Shown here: positions 35,444-43,309 of the stretch, piece after piece
How positions within the stretch are numbered: the first letter of the stretch is position 1
Layout: each line of letters opens with the position of its first letter
Assembly (NCBI GenBank): GCA_945882215.1
Contig: CAMCWM010000010.1
Span: 1-56,398 of the forward strand
From: Akkermansia muciniphila
Lineage (GTDB): Bacteria; Verrucomicrobiota; Verrucomicrobiia; Verrucomicrobiales; Verrucomicrobiaceae
Reading direction: 5' to 3'
DNA length: 56,398 nt
Notes under the pieces: model-generated
What the model saw: only the letters and a program-made list of their open reading frames with translations
Database searches by the model: none
What the model was told of the DNA's origin: nothing
Program-made: the position numbers and the translations under genes

Positions 35444-36859
35444 ATGAAGGTCAACAACACAATTGTCATTTCAATCGGACAGGCAGGCAATCAGATTGCC
35501 GCGTCTTTCTGGAAAACCATCTGTCAGGAGCATGGCATTGACCCGCTGACGGGGCAAACCGCCCAAGGGCAGGCTCCTCGCGGCAACTGGAGCGCGTTTT
35601 TCACAAAACTGGGGGAGTCAACCTCCGGAAGCTATGTGCCGCGTTCCATCATGGTGGACCTCGAACCCAGTGTGATCGAAAACATCAAGTCAACCTCGGG
35701 CTCTCTGTTCAATCCCGGCAATCTCATCAGCCGCACCGAGGGCGCGGGCGGTAACTTTGCTGTGGGTTACCTCGGTGCCGGTCGTGAAGTGCTGCCAGAA
35801 GTCATGGGACGTCTCGACTCTGAGATCGACAAGTGTGATAATGTTGGCGGCATCATCGTGCTGCACGCCACTGGCGGCGGTTCTGGCTCCGGGTTCGGCG
35901 CTTTGCTGATTGAATCCATCAAGGAGAAGTATCCCGAGTTTCCGGTCTTGAGCTGCGCTGTGTTGCCATCTCCACAGGTTTCCTCTGTCGTCACTGAGCC
36001 CTACAACACGGTTTTCACGCTCAACACGTTGCGTCGCTCTGCCGACGCCTGCCTGATTTTTGACAACGAGGCGCTGTTTGAGCTCGCTCATCGTAAATGG
36101 AACATCGAGAGCCCTACGGTCGATGACCTGAACCTGCTCATCACCGAGGCGTTGGCCGGTTTGACCGCCTCCATGCGATTCAGCGGCTTCTTGACCGTTG
36201 AAATCAGCTTGCGTGAACTGCTCACCAATCTTGTGCCGCAGCCTTCGCTGCACTTCCTCATGTGCGCATTTGCGCCGCTCACGCCTCCGGACCGTAGCAA
36301 GTTCGAAGAAATGGGTGTGGAAGACATGATTCGCAGCCTGTTTGACAATGGATCCGTCTTCGCCGCCTGCTCGCCCATGGAAGGCCGCTTCCTGAGCACC
36401 GCTGTTCTCTATCGGGGCATCATGGACGACAAGCCTCTCGCGGACGCCGCCCTCGCTGCCATGCGAGAGCAACTTCCTCTCACCTACTGGATTCCTACGG
36501 CTTTCAAAATCGGATACGTTGAGCAGTCCGGCATTTCGCATCGCAAAAGCATGGTGCTTCTCGCCAACAACACCGAGATCGCCCGTGTGCTTGATCGCAT
36601 TTGTCACAATTTCGACAAGCTCTGGCAACGCAAGGCCTTCGCCAACTGGTACCTGAATGAAGGCATGTCTGAGGAGCAGATCAATGCGCTTCGCGCTTCC
36701 GCTCAGGAACTCATCCAGAGCTATCAAGTCGCCGAAGAAAGCGGTGCCAAGGCAAAGGTTCAGGACAGTGCGTCCGACATTCCGCGAGGCAACACCAGCA
36801 TGGATGACAGCCGCAGCGGCATGAGCCTGCGGGATCTCGTAGATCGTCGTCGTTCGTAA
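35444..36859 (+). CDS. btubA: Bacterial tubulin BtubA
   Basis: This is a full-length tubulin of 471 residues and by recollection very close to Prosthecobacter BtubA. Visible tubulin features are the N-terminal GTP loop (SIGQAGNQIAASFWK), the glycine-rich T4 signature as GGGSGSGFGALL (residues about 144-155; Ser where eukaryotic tubulins have Thr), SSVVTEPYNTVF, IFDNEALF, and NLVPQPSLHFL in the activation domain. The C-terminus ends in MSLRDLVDRRRS with no acidic tail. BtubA co-polymerises with BtubB and GTP into thin microtubule-like tubes in the cytoplasm and, unlike eukaryotic tubulin, folds without dedicated chaperones (known for the family). AGGAGAGG marks the start. btubB follows after 48 bp, in one operon. 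Confidence 0.98.
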   Translation: MKVNNTIVISIGQAGNQIAASFWKTICQEHGIDPLTGQTAQGQAPRGNWSAFFTKLGESTSGSYVPRSIMVDLEPSVIENIKSTSGSLFNPGNLISRTEGAGGNFAVGYLGAGREVLPEVMGRLDSEIDKCDNVGGIIVLHATGGGSGSGFGALLIESIKEKYPEFPVLSCAVLPSPQVSSVVTEPYNTVFTLNTLRRSADACLIFDNEALFELAHRKWNIESPTVDDLNLLITEALAGLTASMRFSGFLTVEISLRELLTNLVPQPSLHFLMCAFAPLTPPDRSKFEEMGVEDMIRSLFDNGSVFAACSPMEGRFLSTAVLYRGIMDDKPLADAALAAMREQLPLTYWIPTAFKIGYVEQSGISHRKSMVLLANNTEIARVLDRICHNFDKLWQRKAFANWYLNEGMSEEQINALRASAQELIQSYQVAEESGAKAKVQDSASDIPRGNTSMDDSRSGMSLRDLVDRRRS

Positions 36860-36907
36860 ATCATCATTTCAAAGGCAATAGAGAAAACAACAGTTGGAGG
36901 AACACCA

Positions 36908-38182
36908 GTGAGAGAGATTCTGAGCATCCATGTCGGACAGTGTGGCAACCAGATCGCCGACCGTTATTGGCGGCTGGTACTTCGTGAACATGGCCTGACC
37001 GAGGCAGGGACACCGAAAGAGGGCAGTAATGCCGCGTCCAATGCGAACATGGAGGTCTTCTTCCACAAGGTTCGCGATGGAAAATACATCCCTCGTGCTG
37101 TCCTCATCGATCTCGAGCCTGGTGTTATTGCCCGTATCGAAGGTGGCGACATGGCCCAGCTCTTTGACGAGAGCTGCATCATCCGCAAAATCCCCGGTGC
37201 CGCCAACAATTGGGCACGCGGCTACAACGTCGAGGGTGAGCGCATCATCGACCAGATCATGAACGTGATTGACGCGGCAGTCGAAAAGACCAAGTCGTTG
37301 CAGGGTTTCCTCATCACTCACTCCATCGGCGGCGGTTCCGGTTCCGGTCTTGGTTCCCTCATCCTTGAGCGCTTGCGCCAGGCTTATCCGAAAAAGCGCA
37401 TCTTCACTTTCTCGGTCGTTCCTTCGCCTCTCATCTCCGATTCCGCTGTCGAGCCCTACAACGCGGTGCTCACGCTTCAGCGCATCCTCGACAATGCCGA
37501 CGCCGCTGTGCTGCTCGACAATGAGGCGCTTTTCCGCATCGCCAAGTCGAAGCTGCACCGCAGCCCGAACTACATGGACCTCAACCACATCATCGCGCTC
37601 ATCATGAGTTCGGTCACGGCGTCCCTGCGTTTCCCTGGCAAGCTCAATACCGATCTCAGCGAGTATGTGACCAATCTGGTGCCGTTCCCTGGCAACCACT
37701 TCCTCACCGCCTCGTTCGCGCCGATGCGTGCTCCGGGACAGGAAGGCCAAGTTCGCATCAATTTCCCGGACATCGCCCGCGAGACCTTCTCCCAAGACAA
37801 CTTCACCGCCGCCATCGACTGGCAGAACGGTGTCTATCTCTCCGCCTGCGCCCTGTTCCGTGGTGACGTGAAGGCCAAGGAGGTCGAGGAAAACATGGCC
37901 GCCATTCGCAAGGGGCTCAATTTTGCCAGCTACGTGCCAACTGGCGTTAAACTCGGCGTCGCCGAGACTGCCCCCGAAGGCTTCGCCTCCAGCGGCCTCG
38001 CGCTTGTCAACCACACCGGCATCGCCGCTGTCTTCGAGCGCCTCATCAGCAACTTCGACATCATGTTCGACAACCACGCTTACACACACTGGTATGAGAA
38101 CAATGGAGTTACACGCGACATGATGGCTCACGCGCGTAACACTATCGCCAATCTTGCCCAATCTTATCGCGACGCCAGCTAG
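36908..38182 (+). CDS. btubB: Bacterial tubulin BtubB
   Basis: The GTG at 36908 is preceded by TGGAGGA about 8 bases upstream, a strong SD. The 424-residue product has the tubulin N-terminal motif HVGQCGNQIADRYW, the T4 loop HSIGGGSGSGLGSLILE, SAVEPYNAVLTL, LLDNEALFRIA and NLVPFPGNHFLTASFAPM, and ends without an acidic tail (LAQSYRDAS). BtubB is the partner subunit of BtubA: the two alternate in protofilaments and each carries GTP. The TAG stop at 38180-38182 is followed by 17 sense codons in the same frame that lead directly into the bklc start, so the two genes share a reading frame without an intervening second stop. Confidence 0.98.
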   Translation: MREILSIHVGQCGNQIADRYWRLVLREHGLTEAGTPKEGSNAASNANMEVFFHKVRDGKYIPRAVLIDLEPGVIARIEGGDMAQLFDESCIIRKIPGAANNWARGYNVEGERIIDQIMNVIDAAVEKTKSLQGFLITHSIGGGSGSGLGSLILERLRQAYPKKRIFTFSVVPSPLISDSAVEPYNAVLTLQRILDNADAAVLLDNEALFRIAKSKLHRSPNYMDLNHIIALIMSSVTASLRFPGKLNTDLSEYVTNLVPFPGNHFLTASFAPMRAPGQEGQVRINFPDIARETFSQDNFTAAIDWQNGVYLSACALFRGDVKAKEVEENMAAIRKGLNFASYVPTGVKLGVAETAPEGFASSGLALVNHTGIAAVFERLISNFDIMFDNHAYTHWYENNGVTRDMMAHARNTIANLAQSYRDAS

Positions 38183-38233
38183 CCGGTTTTTTCACTGCAC
38201 GGCTCAGGCCCGCCACCAACCTTAACCCCAATT

Positions 38234-39004
38234 GTGGATACTGCTCTGGAGCGCCAAATCGCCTCCGCCTCCCGCAGCGTCGAGGAGGCGCGACGGCTCG
38301 CGTATCATGATCCAGTCAGAGTTGGGGCACTAGTGGAGCAGATCAGCGTGCTGGCCGATTTGCGGCAGAAGGAGGGAGATTTCCGCAAGGCGGAGTCCCT
38401 CTACCGTGAGGCGCTTTTCCGTGCGCAAGAGCTCCGCAGGCAGGATCCTGACCTGCTCACTGGCATCTATTCGCTCCTGGCGCACTTGTATGATCGCTGG
38501 GGACGCATGGACAAGGCAGCGGAATTCTATGAAAAAGCGCTCTCCATCAGTGTCGATAACGGTTTGAACGACAGCGACAAGGTTGCCACCATCAAAAACA
38601 ACCTCGCCATGATTTTCAAGCAGCTCCGCGAGTTCGAGAAGGCGGAGCGTTATTACTGCGAGGCCCTCGAAACCTTCCAGCGTCTCGATGGCGAGCAGAG
38701 TTCGCGTGTCGCTTCCGTTTACAACAATCTCGGCGTTCTCTACTACAGCAGCATGGATGTGGATCGCGCCCAGTCCATGCATGAGCGGGCACTCTCCATT
38801 CGGCAAAATCTCAACGAAAGCCAGATGGATCCTGCGGATTTGTCCCAGACCTTCATCAATCTGGGGGCCGTGTACAAAGCTGCCGGTGATTTCCAAAAAG
38901 CCGAGGCCTGTGTGGACCGTGCCAAGCGCATTCGTGCGGCGATGAACGGTTATCACCCCAATCCACGCCGTTCCGCATCCCTTCTGATCGACAAGAGCCT
39001 GTGA
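38234..39004 (+). CDS. bklc: Bacterial kinesin light chain-like TPR protein Bklc
   Basis: This 256-residue protein consists of four to five kinesin-light-chain-type TPRs: KAESLYREALFRAQEL, KAAEFYEKALSISVDN, KAERYYCEALETFQRL, RAQSMHERALSIRQNL, KAEACVDRAKRIRAAM, each with the NNLA or NLG turn typical of KLC repeats. Third-gene position after btubA and btubB matches the known Prosthecobacter locus, where Bklc binds Btub filaments and has been linked to membrane attachment. The start is GTG at 38234, but no Shine-Dalgarno is visible in the 51-base gap, so translation may depend on coupling to btubB. It is convergent with nagZ, 21 bp between stops. Confidence 0.95.
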   Translation: MDTALERQIASASRSVEEARRLAYHDPVRVGALVEQISVLADLRQKEGDFRKAESLYREALFRAQELRRQDPDLLTGIYSLLAHLYDRWGRMDKAAEFYEKALSISVDNGLNDSDKVATIKNNLAMIFKQLREFEKAERYYCEALETFQRLDGEQSSRVASVYNNLGVLYYSSMDVDRAQSMHERALSIRQNLNESQMDPADLSQTFINLGAVYKAAGDFQKAEACVDRAKRIRAAMNGYHPNPRRSASLLIDKSL

Positions 39005-39025
39005 TCAGGCTCCACGCCGGACCAG

Positions 39026-40135
39026 TCAATACAGTTCAACGGGCGAACGCTTGCCGTCTTCGACGCTCAGAACCTTGGCATGCTCCTCGCCGAGGGTGTC
39101 CACGCGAAGCTGCCAGATGTCTTGGTTGATGGCGGCGAAACGATCGAGGTCGAACTTCCCCGGCCTCACCAGGCGCTTTTTGGTCTTCTCAATCCGCACG
39201 AGGGCATCATGCAGGGCCGGTTCTTCGACACCTTCGAGGTGTTGGCGGGCCATTTCGACCATTTCGACACGGTGGCAGATCATCACGAGGTCATTGCCTG
39301 CGCGCACGGCCTCCTGGATGGCCTGCTCAAAGGTGACTTCATTCAAGATGGCCCCCATGTCGAGGTCGTCGGTCATCGCGAGGCCGTCGAAGGCATACTG
39401 ATGGCGCAGCAGCTTCGTCACGATGTTGTGGCTCAGGCTGGCGGGCCAGCGGCCACGATCAGGATCGTAGGCGGTGTAGTTGCTGTGGCAGGTCATCACG
39501 CAATCGAGTTCAGGCAGCAGAGCGGAGTAGGGCAGCAGCTCGCTCTTTTCCATTTCCTCGCGGCTTTTGGTGATCACCGGCAGGAATTCATGTGGATCAC
39601 ACTCCGCCGGGCCATAGCCGGGAAAGTGTTTGCCGCAGGACAGGATGCCCTCCGCACGCATGGCGCGGTTGAAGATGCCGGCGTTGTCGATCACCTGCTG
39701 TGGATTGCGGCCATAGGTGCGGCCTTTGAGCGAGTTGTCTGCCGCGTCATCATAAGAAATGTCCAAGACAGGGCAGAGATCGAGATTGAAGCCGAACAGT
39801 CGTAAAATCTGGCCGGTGAGCTGGCCGTGGCGCTTGATCAGCGCAGGATCGCCTTTGTCGCGCAACGACTGGGCGTTCGGTGGCTCCTCGCCGATGAGGC
39901 GAAGCCGCGATACGCGACCACCTTCCTGATCGATGGTGATGAACGGCTCGATATCAGACAGATCGCGCAGGTCATCGATGAGTTTGCGGAGTTGCTGGGG
40001 AGTCTGGATGTTGCGCCCGAACAAAATGAAGCCGCCTGGCTGGAGTTTTTTGAGCCGGGCGGCGGTTTCAGGGCTGAGTTCGGGGCCGGGAACGCCCATG
40101 AGCAGGAGCTGGCCGAGGGGAAGAGAGGAGGGCAT
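39026..40135 (-). CDS. nagZ: Beta-N-acetylhexosaminidase, glycoside hydrolase family 3 (NagZ)
   Basis: The 369-residue protein shows the GH3 NagZ pattern: GGFILFGRNIQTPQQL near the N-terminus, ITIDQEGGRVSRL, the substrate/catalytic loop CGKHFPGYGPAECDPHEFLP (Asp and His of the NagZ dyad), and the nucleophile segment FDGLAMTDDLDMGAI. NagZ removes N-acetylglucosamine from muropeptides in the cytoplasm during peptidoglycan recycling. No signal peptide is present, consistent with that place. The tail beyond about residue 335 is lineage-specific. The ATG at 40135 is preceded by no obvious SD. It faces bklc convergently and is not part of the tubulin operon. Confidence 0.92.
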   Translation of the reverse strand: MPSSLPLGQLLLMGVPGPELSPETAARLKKLQPGGFILFGRNIQTPQQLRKLIDDLRDLSDIEPFITIDQEGGRVSRLRLIGEEPPNAQSLRDKGDPALIKRHGQLTGQILRLFGFNLDLCPVLDISYDDAADNSLKGRTYGRNPQQVIDNAGIFNRAMRAEGILSCGKHFPGYGPAECDPHEFLPVITKSREEMEKSELLPYSALLPELDCVMTCHSNYTAYDPDRGRWPASLSHNIVTKLLRHQYAFDGLAMTDDLDMGAILNEVTFEQAIQEAVRAGNDLVMICHRVEMVEMARQHLEGVEEPALHDALVRIEKTKKRLVRPGKFDLDRFAAINQDIWQLRVDTLGEEHAKVLSVEDGKRSPVELY

Positions 40136-40296
40136 GGGGGAGTGTTCAGAAGCTCAGTAGTGGACCGATGTGGGAAGGCGGAGGGCTGAAAGGGGTGTCA
40201 AGGGTCGTTTTGCTAAAAGTTTGAGAAGAATTGGGGCTTTTAGGCTCTCAGGTTTGCGACTCAGGGGTTTCTTTTTGCAAAAGAAGGGTGGGCGGG

Positions 40297-40325
40297 TTGA
40301 CGGGGTGGGCAAAACTTTTTAACAT
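40297..40325 (+). promoter_or_regulatory. Candidate sigma-70-type promoter of a small RNA
   Basis: TTGACG at 40297-40302 (5 of 6 matches to the -35 consensus) and TAACAT at 40320-40325 (4 of 6 to the -10) are separated by exactly 17 bp. Transcription would start near 40332 and run through two hairpins. No protein gene on this strand follows, so the promoter, if real, serves a non-coding RNA. It sits inside the 400-bp gap between nagZ and trpE. Confidence 0.45.
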
Positions 40326-40331
40326 GGGCGC

Positions 40332-40472
40332 GTCTGTGAGGCAACTCACAGGCCACATTTGCAAGCTTCCTCAGCTCCGCATTTCGTGCCAATCGGTCCT
40401 CCATCGTTGTTGGTTGCTGGATCGCAATGGAACCCTCCGGCTACGCATGCCGGAGGGTTCTCTGTTTCTGGG
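40332..40472 (+). ncRNA. Candidate small RNA of about 140 nt
   Basis: Between a good promoter and an intrinsic terminator, the plus strand encodes an RNA that starts with a perfect 7-bp hairpin closed by a GNRA tetraloop (CTGTGAG, GCAA, CTCACAG; 40334-40351). A single-stranded pyrimidine-rich middle (40360-40428) follows, and then the terminator hairpin. I do not recognise an RNA family; SRP RNA, tmRNA and 6S motifs are not seen. The RNA would be convergent to the 3' end of trpE. A Cys-rich reading frame on the opposite strand overlaps it, so one of the two is probably chance. Confidence 0.4.
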
Positions 40473-40489
40473 AGAGTGCGTTGAGTCAC
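40346..40489 (-). CDS. Possible small Cys-rich protein (47 residues), uncertain
   Basis: A GTG at 40489 opens a 47-codon frame ending in TGA at 40346. The product has five Cys residues, three of them in a terminal cluster (KCGAEEACKCGL), which looks more protein-like than most random frames. There is no ribosome-binding site, and the frame contains the long palindrome that makes a good terminator on the other strand. It could be a small metal-binding protein or an artefact. I consider the small RNA reading better supported. Confidence 0.25.
   Translation of the reverse strand: MTQRTLPETENPPACVAGGFHCDPATNNDGGPIGTKCGAEEACKCGL
40429..40472 (+). terminator. Intrinsic terminator, 12-bp perfect stem
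   Basis: The arms GAACCCTCCGGC (40430-40441) and GCCGGAGGGTTC (40449-40460) are exact reverse complements around the 7-base loop TACGCAT. On the plus strand they are followed by the T-rich run CTCTGTTTCTG. On the minus strand the following bases are not T-rich, so the structure favours termination of a plus-strand transcript, though it may also protect the trpE mRNA end. Confidence 0.6.
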
Positions 40490-40535
40490 TGTGAGCAAGT
40501 CTGTGATTAGTATGTGAGCAACACGCGAACAACAA

Positions 40536-42050
40536 TCACTCGGCACCGAGTTGACGCGCCCATTGAATCGCGCGCAGCATGCCGGTCGCCTTGTTGACTG
40601 TCTCTTGGTATTCAGATGCAGGGATCGAATCGGCCACGACTCCGGCTCCAGCCTGCACATAGGCTTTGCCATCCTTCACCACGCAGGTGCGCAATGCGAT
40701 GCAAGAGTCGAGATTACCGTCGAAACCGAAGTAGCCCACCGCACCGGCATAGGCGCAGCGTTTGCTCTTCTCGCACTCGTTGATGATTTCCATCGCGCGC
40801 ACTTTGGGTGATCCGCTGACCGTTCCGGCGGGGAAGGTGGCACGCATCACGTCGTAGGCGGTTTTGTCGTCACGCAGATGACCGTCCACATTCGAGACGA
40901 TGTGCATGACGTGGGAGTAGCGCTCGATGATCATCAGATCGCTGACGCGCACCGTTCCGTAATCGGCCACACGTCCGACATCGTTGCGCGCGAGATCGAC
41001 GAGCATGATGTGCTCGGCGCGTTCTTTGGGGTCGTTGAGCAGTTCCTGGGCCAGCGCATCGTCCTCCTCGGCGGTTTTGCCTCTCCAGCGTGTTCCGGCG
41101 ATGGGACGGATGTCGATGCGGCCGTTCATGCACTTCACATGCACCTCCGGCGAACTGCCGACGAGCGCGAAGCCCTGCGGGAAGTCGAGACAGAACATGT
41201 AGGGGCTCGGGTTCACATGCCGCAGCGCGCGGAACAGGTCCAGCGTGCTGCCGTTGTAGTCTGTCTCAAAACGCTGCGACGGCACGCCTTGGAAAATGTC
41301 ACCAGCACCAATGTACTCCTTCATCTTGAGGACCATTGCCTCGTATTCCGCCTGCGTGGTGTTGCTCACCGGGGCAGGCAACGAGTCGCTGCTGGCGGGG
41401 GCGAAGGTTTGCAGCGGCTTGGCGGCCAGCGGCTTCTCCAGTTTAGCAATCACGTCTGCGATCTGCTTCCGCGCCCACTCATAGGCCGCTTCCAAGGTCG
41501 CATGCTCGTCGGTATGCACATTCGCGACGATGGAAAGGCGGCGCGTGCGGTGATCAAACACCAGCACGGTGTCGGTGATCATGAACACCATGTCCGGCAG
41601 GCCCAGTTCGTCCTTTTTCGGTGCGGGCAATGTCGGTTCAAAGAAGCGCACCATGTCGTAGGCCAGGTAACCGACCGCGCCGCCGTGGAAAACGGGCAGC
41701 GGCTGCGCTTCCAGCGGGCGGAACGGCTGCATCAAGGTCTGCAACTCCGTCAATGGATCGCCTGTGGTGGTGAAACTGCGCTTCTTGCCGCGCTCCTCGA
41801 TTTCGATCTCGCGTCCGCGTGCGGTGAAGATGATGCGCGGTGAACTGCCCAGCAGCGAGTAGCGCCCCGAGTGCTGCGTCAGCTCGGCGGACTCCAGCAG
41901 GAAACCGCAGCGGCCATCGTGGATCTTTTGGAAGGCTGAGAGCGGCGTTTCGTAGTCGGCGGCCAGTTCGGCCATCACCGGCACGAGATTACCCTTCTGC
42001 GCAAGAGTCTGGAAGGTGGCGAAGTCGGGCTGAAGATGAAGCTGGGGCAT
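40536..42050 (-). CDS. trpE: Anthranilate synthase component I
   Basis: The N-terminus from ATG 42050 reads MPQLHLQPDFATFQTLAQKG, then NLVPVMAELAADYETPLSAF, the standard TrpE opening with the ExxAD tryptophan-site region and LLESAEL. The C-terminal chorismate-binding domain is complete: GDIFQGVPSQRF, LVGSSPEVHVK, RPIAGTRWRG, EHIMLVDLARNDVGRV, FPAGTVSGSPKVRAMEII, CAYAGAVGYFGFDG, QAGAGVVADS. The enzyme converts chorismate and an amino donor to anthranilate, the first step of tryptophan synthesis, normally with TrpG. TTG 42122 and ATG 42074 upstream in frame would add residues not typical of the family. thrH lies 58 bp upstream on the same strand; no trpG is seen nearby. Confidence 0.93.
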   Translation of the reverse strand: MPQLHLQPDFATFQTLAQKGNLVPVMAELAADYETPLSAFQKIHDGRCGFLLESAELTQHSGRYSLLGSSPRIIFTARGREIEIEERGKKRSFTTTGDPLTELQTLMQPFRPLEAQPLPVFHGGAVGYLAYDMVRFFEPTLPAPKKDELGLPDMVFMITDTVLVFDHRTRRLSIVANVHTDEHATLEAAYEWARKQIADVIAKLEKPLAAKPLQTFAPASSDSLPAPVSNTTQAEYEAMVLKMKEYIGAGDIFQGVPSQRFETDYNGSTLDLFRALRHVNPSPYMFCLDFPQGFALVGSSPEVHVKCMNGRIDIRPIAGTRWRGKTAEEDDALAQELLNDPKERAEHIMLVDLARNDVGRVADYGTVRVSDLMIIERYSHVMHIVSNVDGHLRDDKTAYDVMRATFPAGTVSGSPKVRAMEIINECEKSKRCAYAGAVGYFGFDGNLDSCIALRTCVVKDGKAYVQAGAGVVADSIPASEYQETVNKATGMLRAIQWARQLGAE

Positions 42051-42108
42051 GCGCGGCAGGAAACGAGCGCGCATTCTGGATGCAAATGCGCCATGTGGCA
42101 ACGGCGCT

Positions 42109-42717
42109 TCAAAGCACACCACGAATCGCGTTCAGCAGGTCGGGATAGGCTTCGAAGGCCTGAAACTGCGGGAACTGCGCCTGGATGCTGGCGGGGGCGT
42201 GGAAAAAGAAGCCCACATCGGCCTCGCCGAGCATCGTCGTGTCGTTGAACGAATCCCCGGCGGCGATCACGCGGTAGTTGAGCGCTTTGAAAGCCGCCAC
42301 GGACTTCTGTTTTTGATTCGGCTGACGCAGTTTGTAGTTCACGATGCGGCCATCGGCGGCGACTTCGAGCTGGTGGCAGAAGATCGTCGGCCAGGCGAGC
42401 TGGCGCATCAGCGGCTGCGCGAATTCGGCAAAGGTGTCGCTCAGGATGATCACCTGCGTGATGGAGCGCAGCTCGTCGAGGAACGCTTTCGCGCCTTCCA
42501 TGGGCGACAGCGTGCCGATGACCTGCTGGATGTCCGGCAGCTTCAATCCATGCTCGTCGAGGATCTTCAGGCGCCCCTTCATCAGGACATCGTAGTCCGG
42601 TTCATCGCGCGTGGTGCGGCGCAGTTCGGGGATGCCGGTCTTCTCCGCAAAGGCGATCCAGATTTCAGGCACGAGGACGCCTTCGAGGTCGAGAGTGACG
42701 ATGGTTTGGGGTTTCAT
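42109..42717 (-). CDS. thrH: Phosphoserine phosphatase / homoserine phosphotransferase ThrH
   Basis: The 202-residue HAD-superfamily protein carries the ThrH pattern almost throughout: motif I as VTLDLEGVLVPEIWIAFAEK (Asp nucleophile in DLEG), DYDVLMKGRLKILDEHGLKL, motif II VIILSDTF, QPLMRQL, a Lys in NQKQKSV, and motif III/IV VIAAGDSFNDTTMLGEAD. ThrH was shown in Pseudomonas to hydrolyse phosphoserine and to transfer the phosphate to homoserine, linking serine and threonine synthesis. The gene precedes trpE on the same strand by 58 bp, so an amino-acid biosynthesis transcript is likely. ATG 42717 is the only sensible start. Confidence 0.93.
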   Translation of the reverse strand: MKPQTIVTLDLEGVLVPEIWIAFAEKTGIPELRRTTRDEPDYDVLMKGRLKILDEHGLKLPDIQQVIGTLSPMEGAKAFLDELRSITQVIILSDTFAEFAQPLMRQLAWPTIFCHQLEVAADGRIVNYKLRQPNQKQKSVAAFKALNYRVIAAGDSFNDTTMLGEADVGFFFHAPASIQAQFPQFQAFEAYPDLLNAIRGVL

Positions 42718-42832
42718 CGCGTGGAGATGTCATGAGATCGGTGGTTTGTCCAGCACCGTGCCTTTTCAAGATTCGTGCACAGTCAGGCAAGGCAGGCGGA
42801 GTCGTCGGGGTGGGCGGGCGTTATGGTTGAGC

Positions 42833-43309
42833 ATGAAAATCGACAACGAACTCGCTCGCGAGGCTCAGCAATTGGTGATGAAGTGCAAAAACGCCGTGCT
42901 GGCCACGGCGGATGATCAGGGGCATCCGCATTCAGCTTGGATGACCACGCAGGTCACGGGAGATTTGGAGGAGATCGTCTCCATCACGGCGCCCACCTCG
43001 CAAAAAGTGGCCGAGTTGCGGCGCAATCCGCAGGCGGAGTGGATGTTCGCCTCGGCGTCGTTGGAGACGCTCGTTTATCTTTCCGGCTACACGCGGGTCG
43101 TCGAGGGTGAGGCGGCGAAGCGTTACTGGGACCAGATGCCGGGCAAAGCGCAGGCCTACTACCGCAAGTATTGCCAGACCGAGGACTACCACAAATTCGC
43201 CGTCATCCGCACCGAGGTGAGCAAGGTGGTGCTGTGCAAGCCTTACGCGTACAAGAAAACCGTCGTCTTCGACAAGCACGCGAGGCCCACGGTGAAGCTT
43301 CAGGACTGA
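42833..43309 (+). CDS. Pyridoxamine 5'-phosphate oxidase-family flavin-binding protein
   Basis: From ATG 42833 (MKIDNELAREAQQLV) the 158-residue product shows the split-barrel FMN-binding fold of the PPOX/general-stress-protein family: AVLATADDQGHPHSAWMTTQV at the start, SITAPTSQKVAELRRNPQAEWMF, and VYLSGYTRVVEGEAAKRYWD. Such small proteins bind FMN, F420 or haem, and individual substrates are mostly unknown. The longer in-frame extension up to 42611 overlaps thrH on the other strand and is unlikely. Its 3' end overlaps the convergent Cys-cluster gene by 10 bases. Confidence 0.82.
   Translation: MKIDNELAREAQQLVMKCKNAVLATADDQGHPHSAWMTTQVTGDLEEIVSITAPTSQKVAELRRNPQAEWMFASASLETLVYLSGYTRVVEGEAAKRYWDQMPGKAQAYYRKYCQTEDYHKFAVIRTEVSKVVLCKPYAYKKTVVFDKHARPTVKLQD

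Noticed and set aside
35179..35541. 120-codon frame upstream of and into btubA
   Set aside because: It runs out of frame into btubA, its composition is not protein-like, and the region holds the btubA promoter and SD.
40332..40472. T-box or tryptophan leader of trpE
   Set aside because: The element is on the strand opposite to trpE and lies at the 3' end of that gene, so it cannot be its leader.
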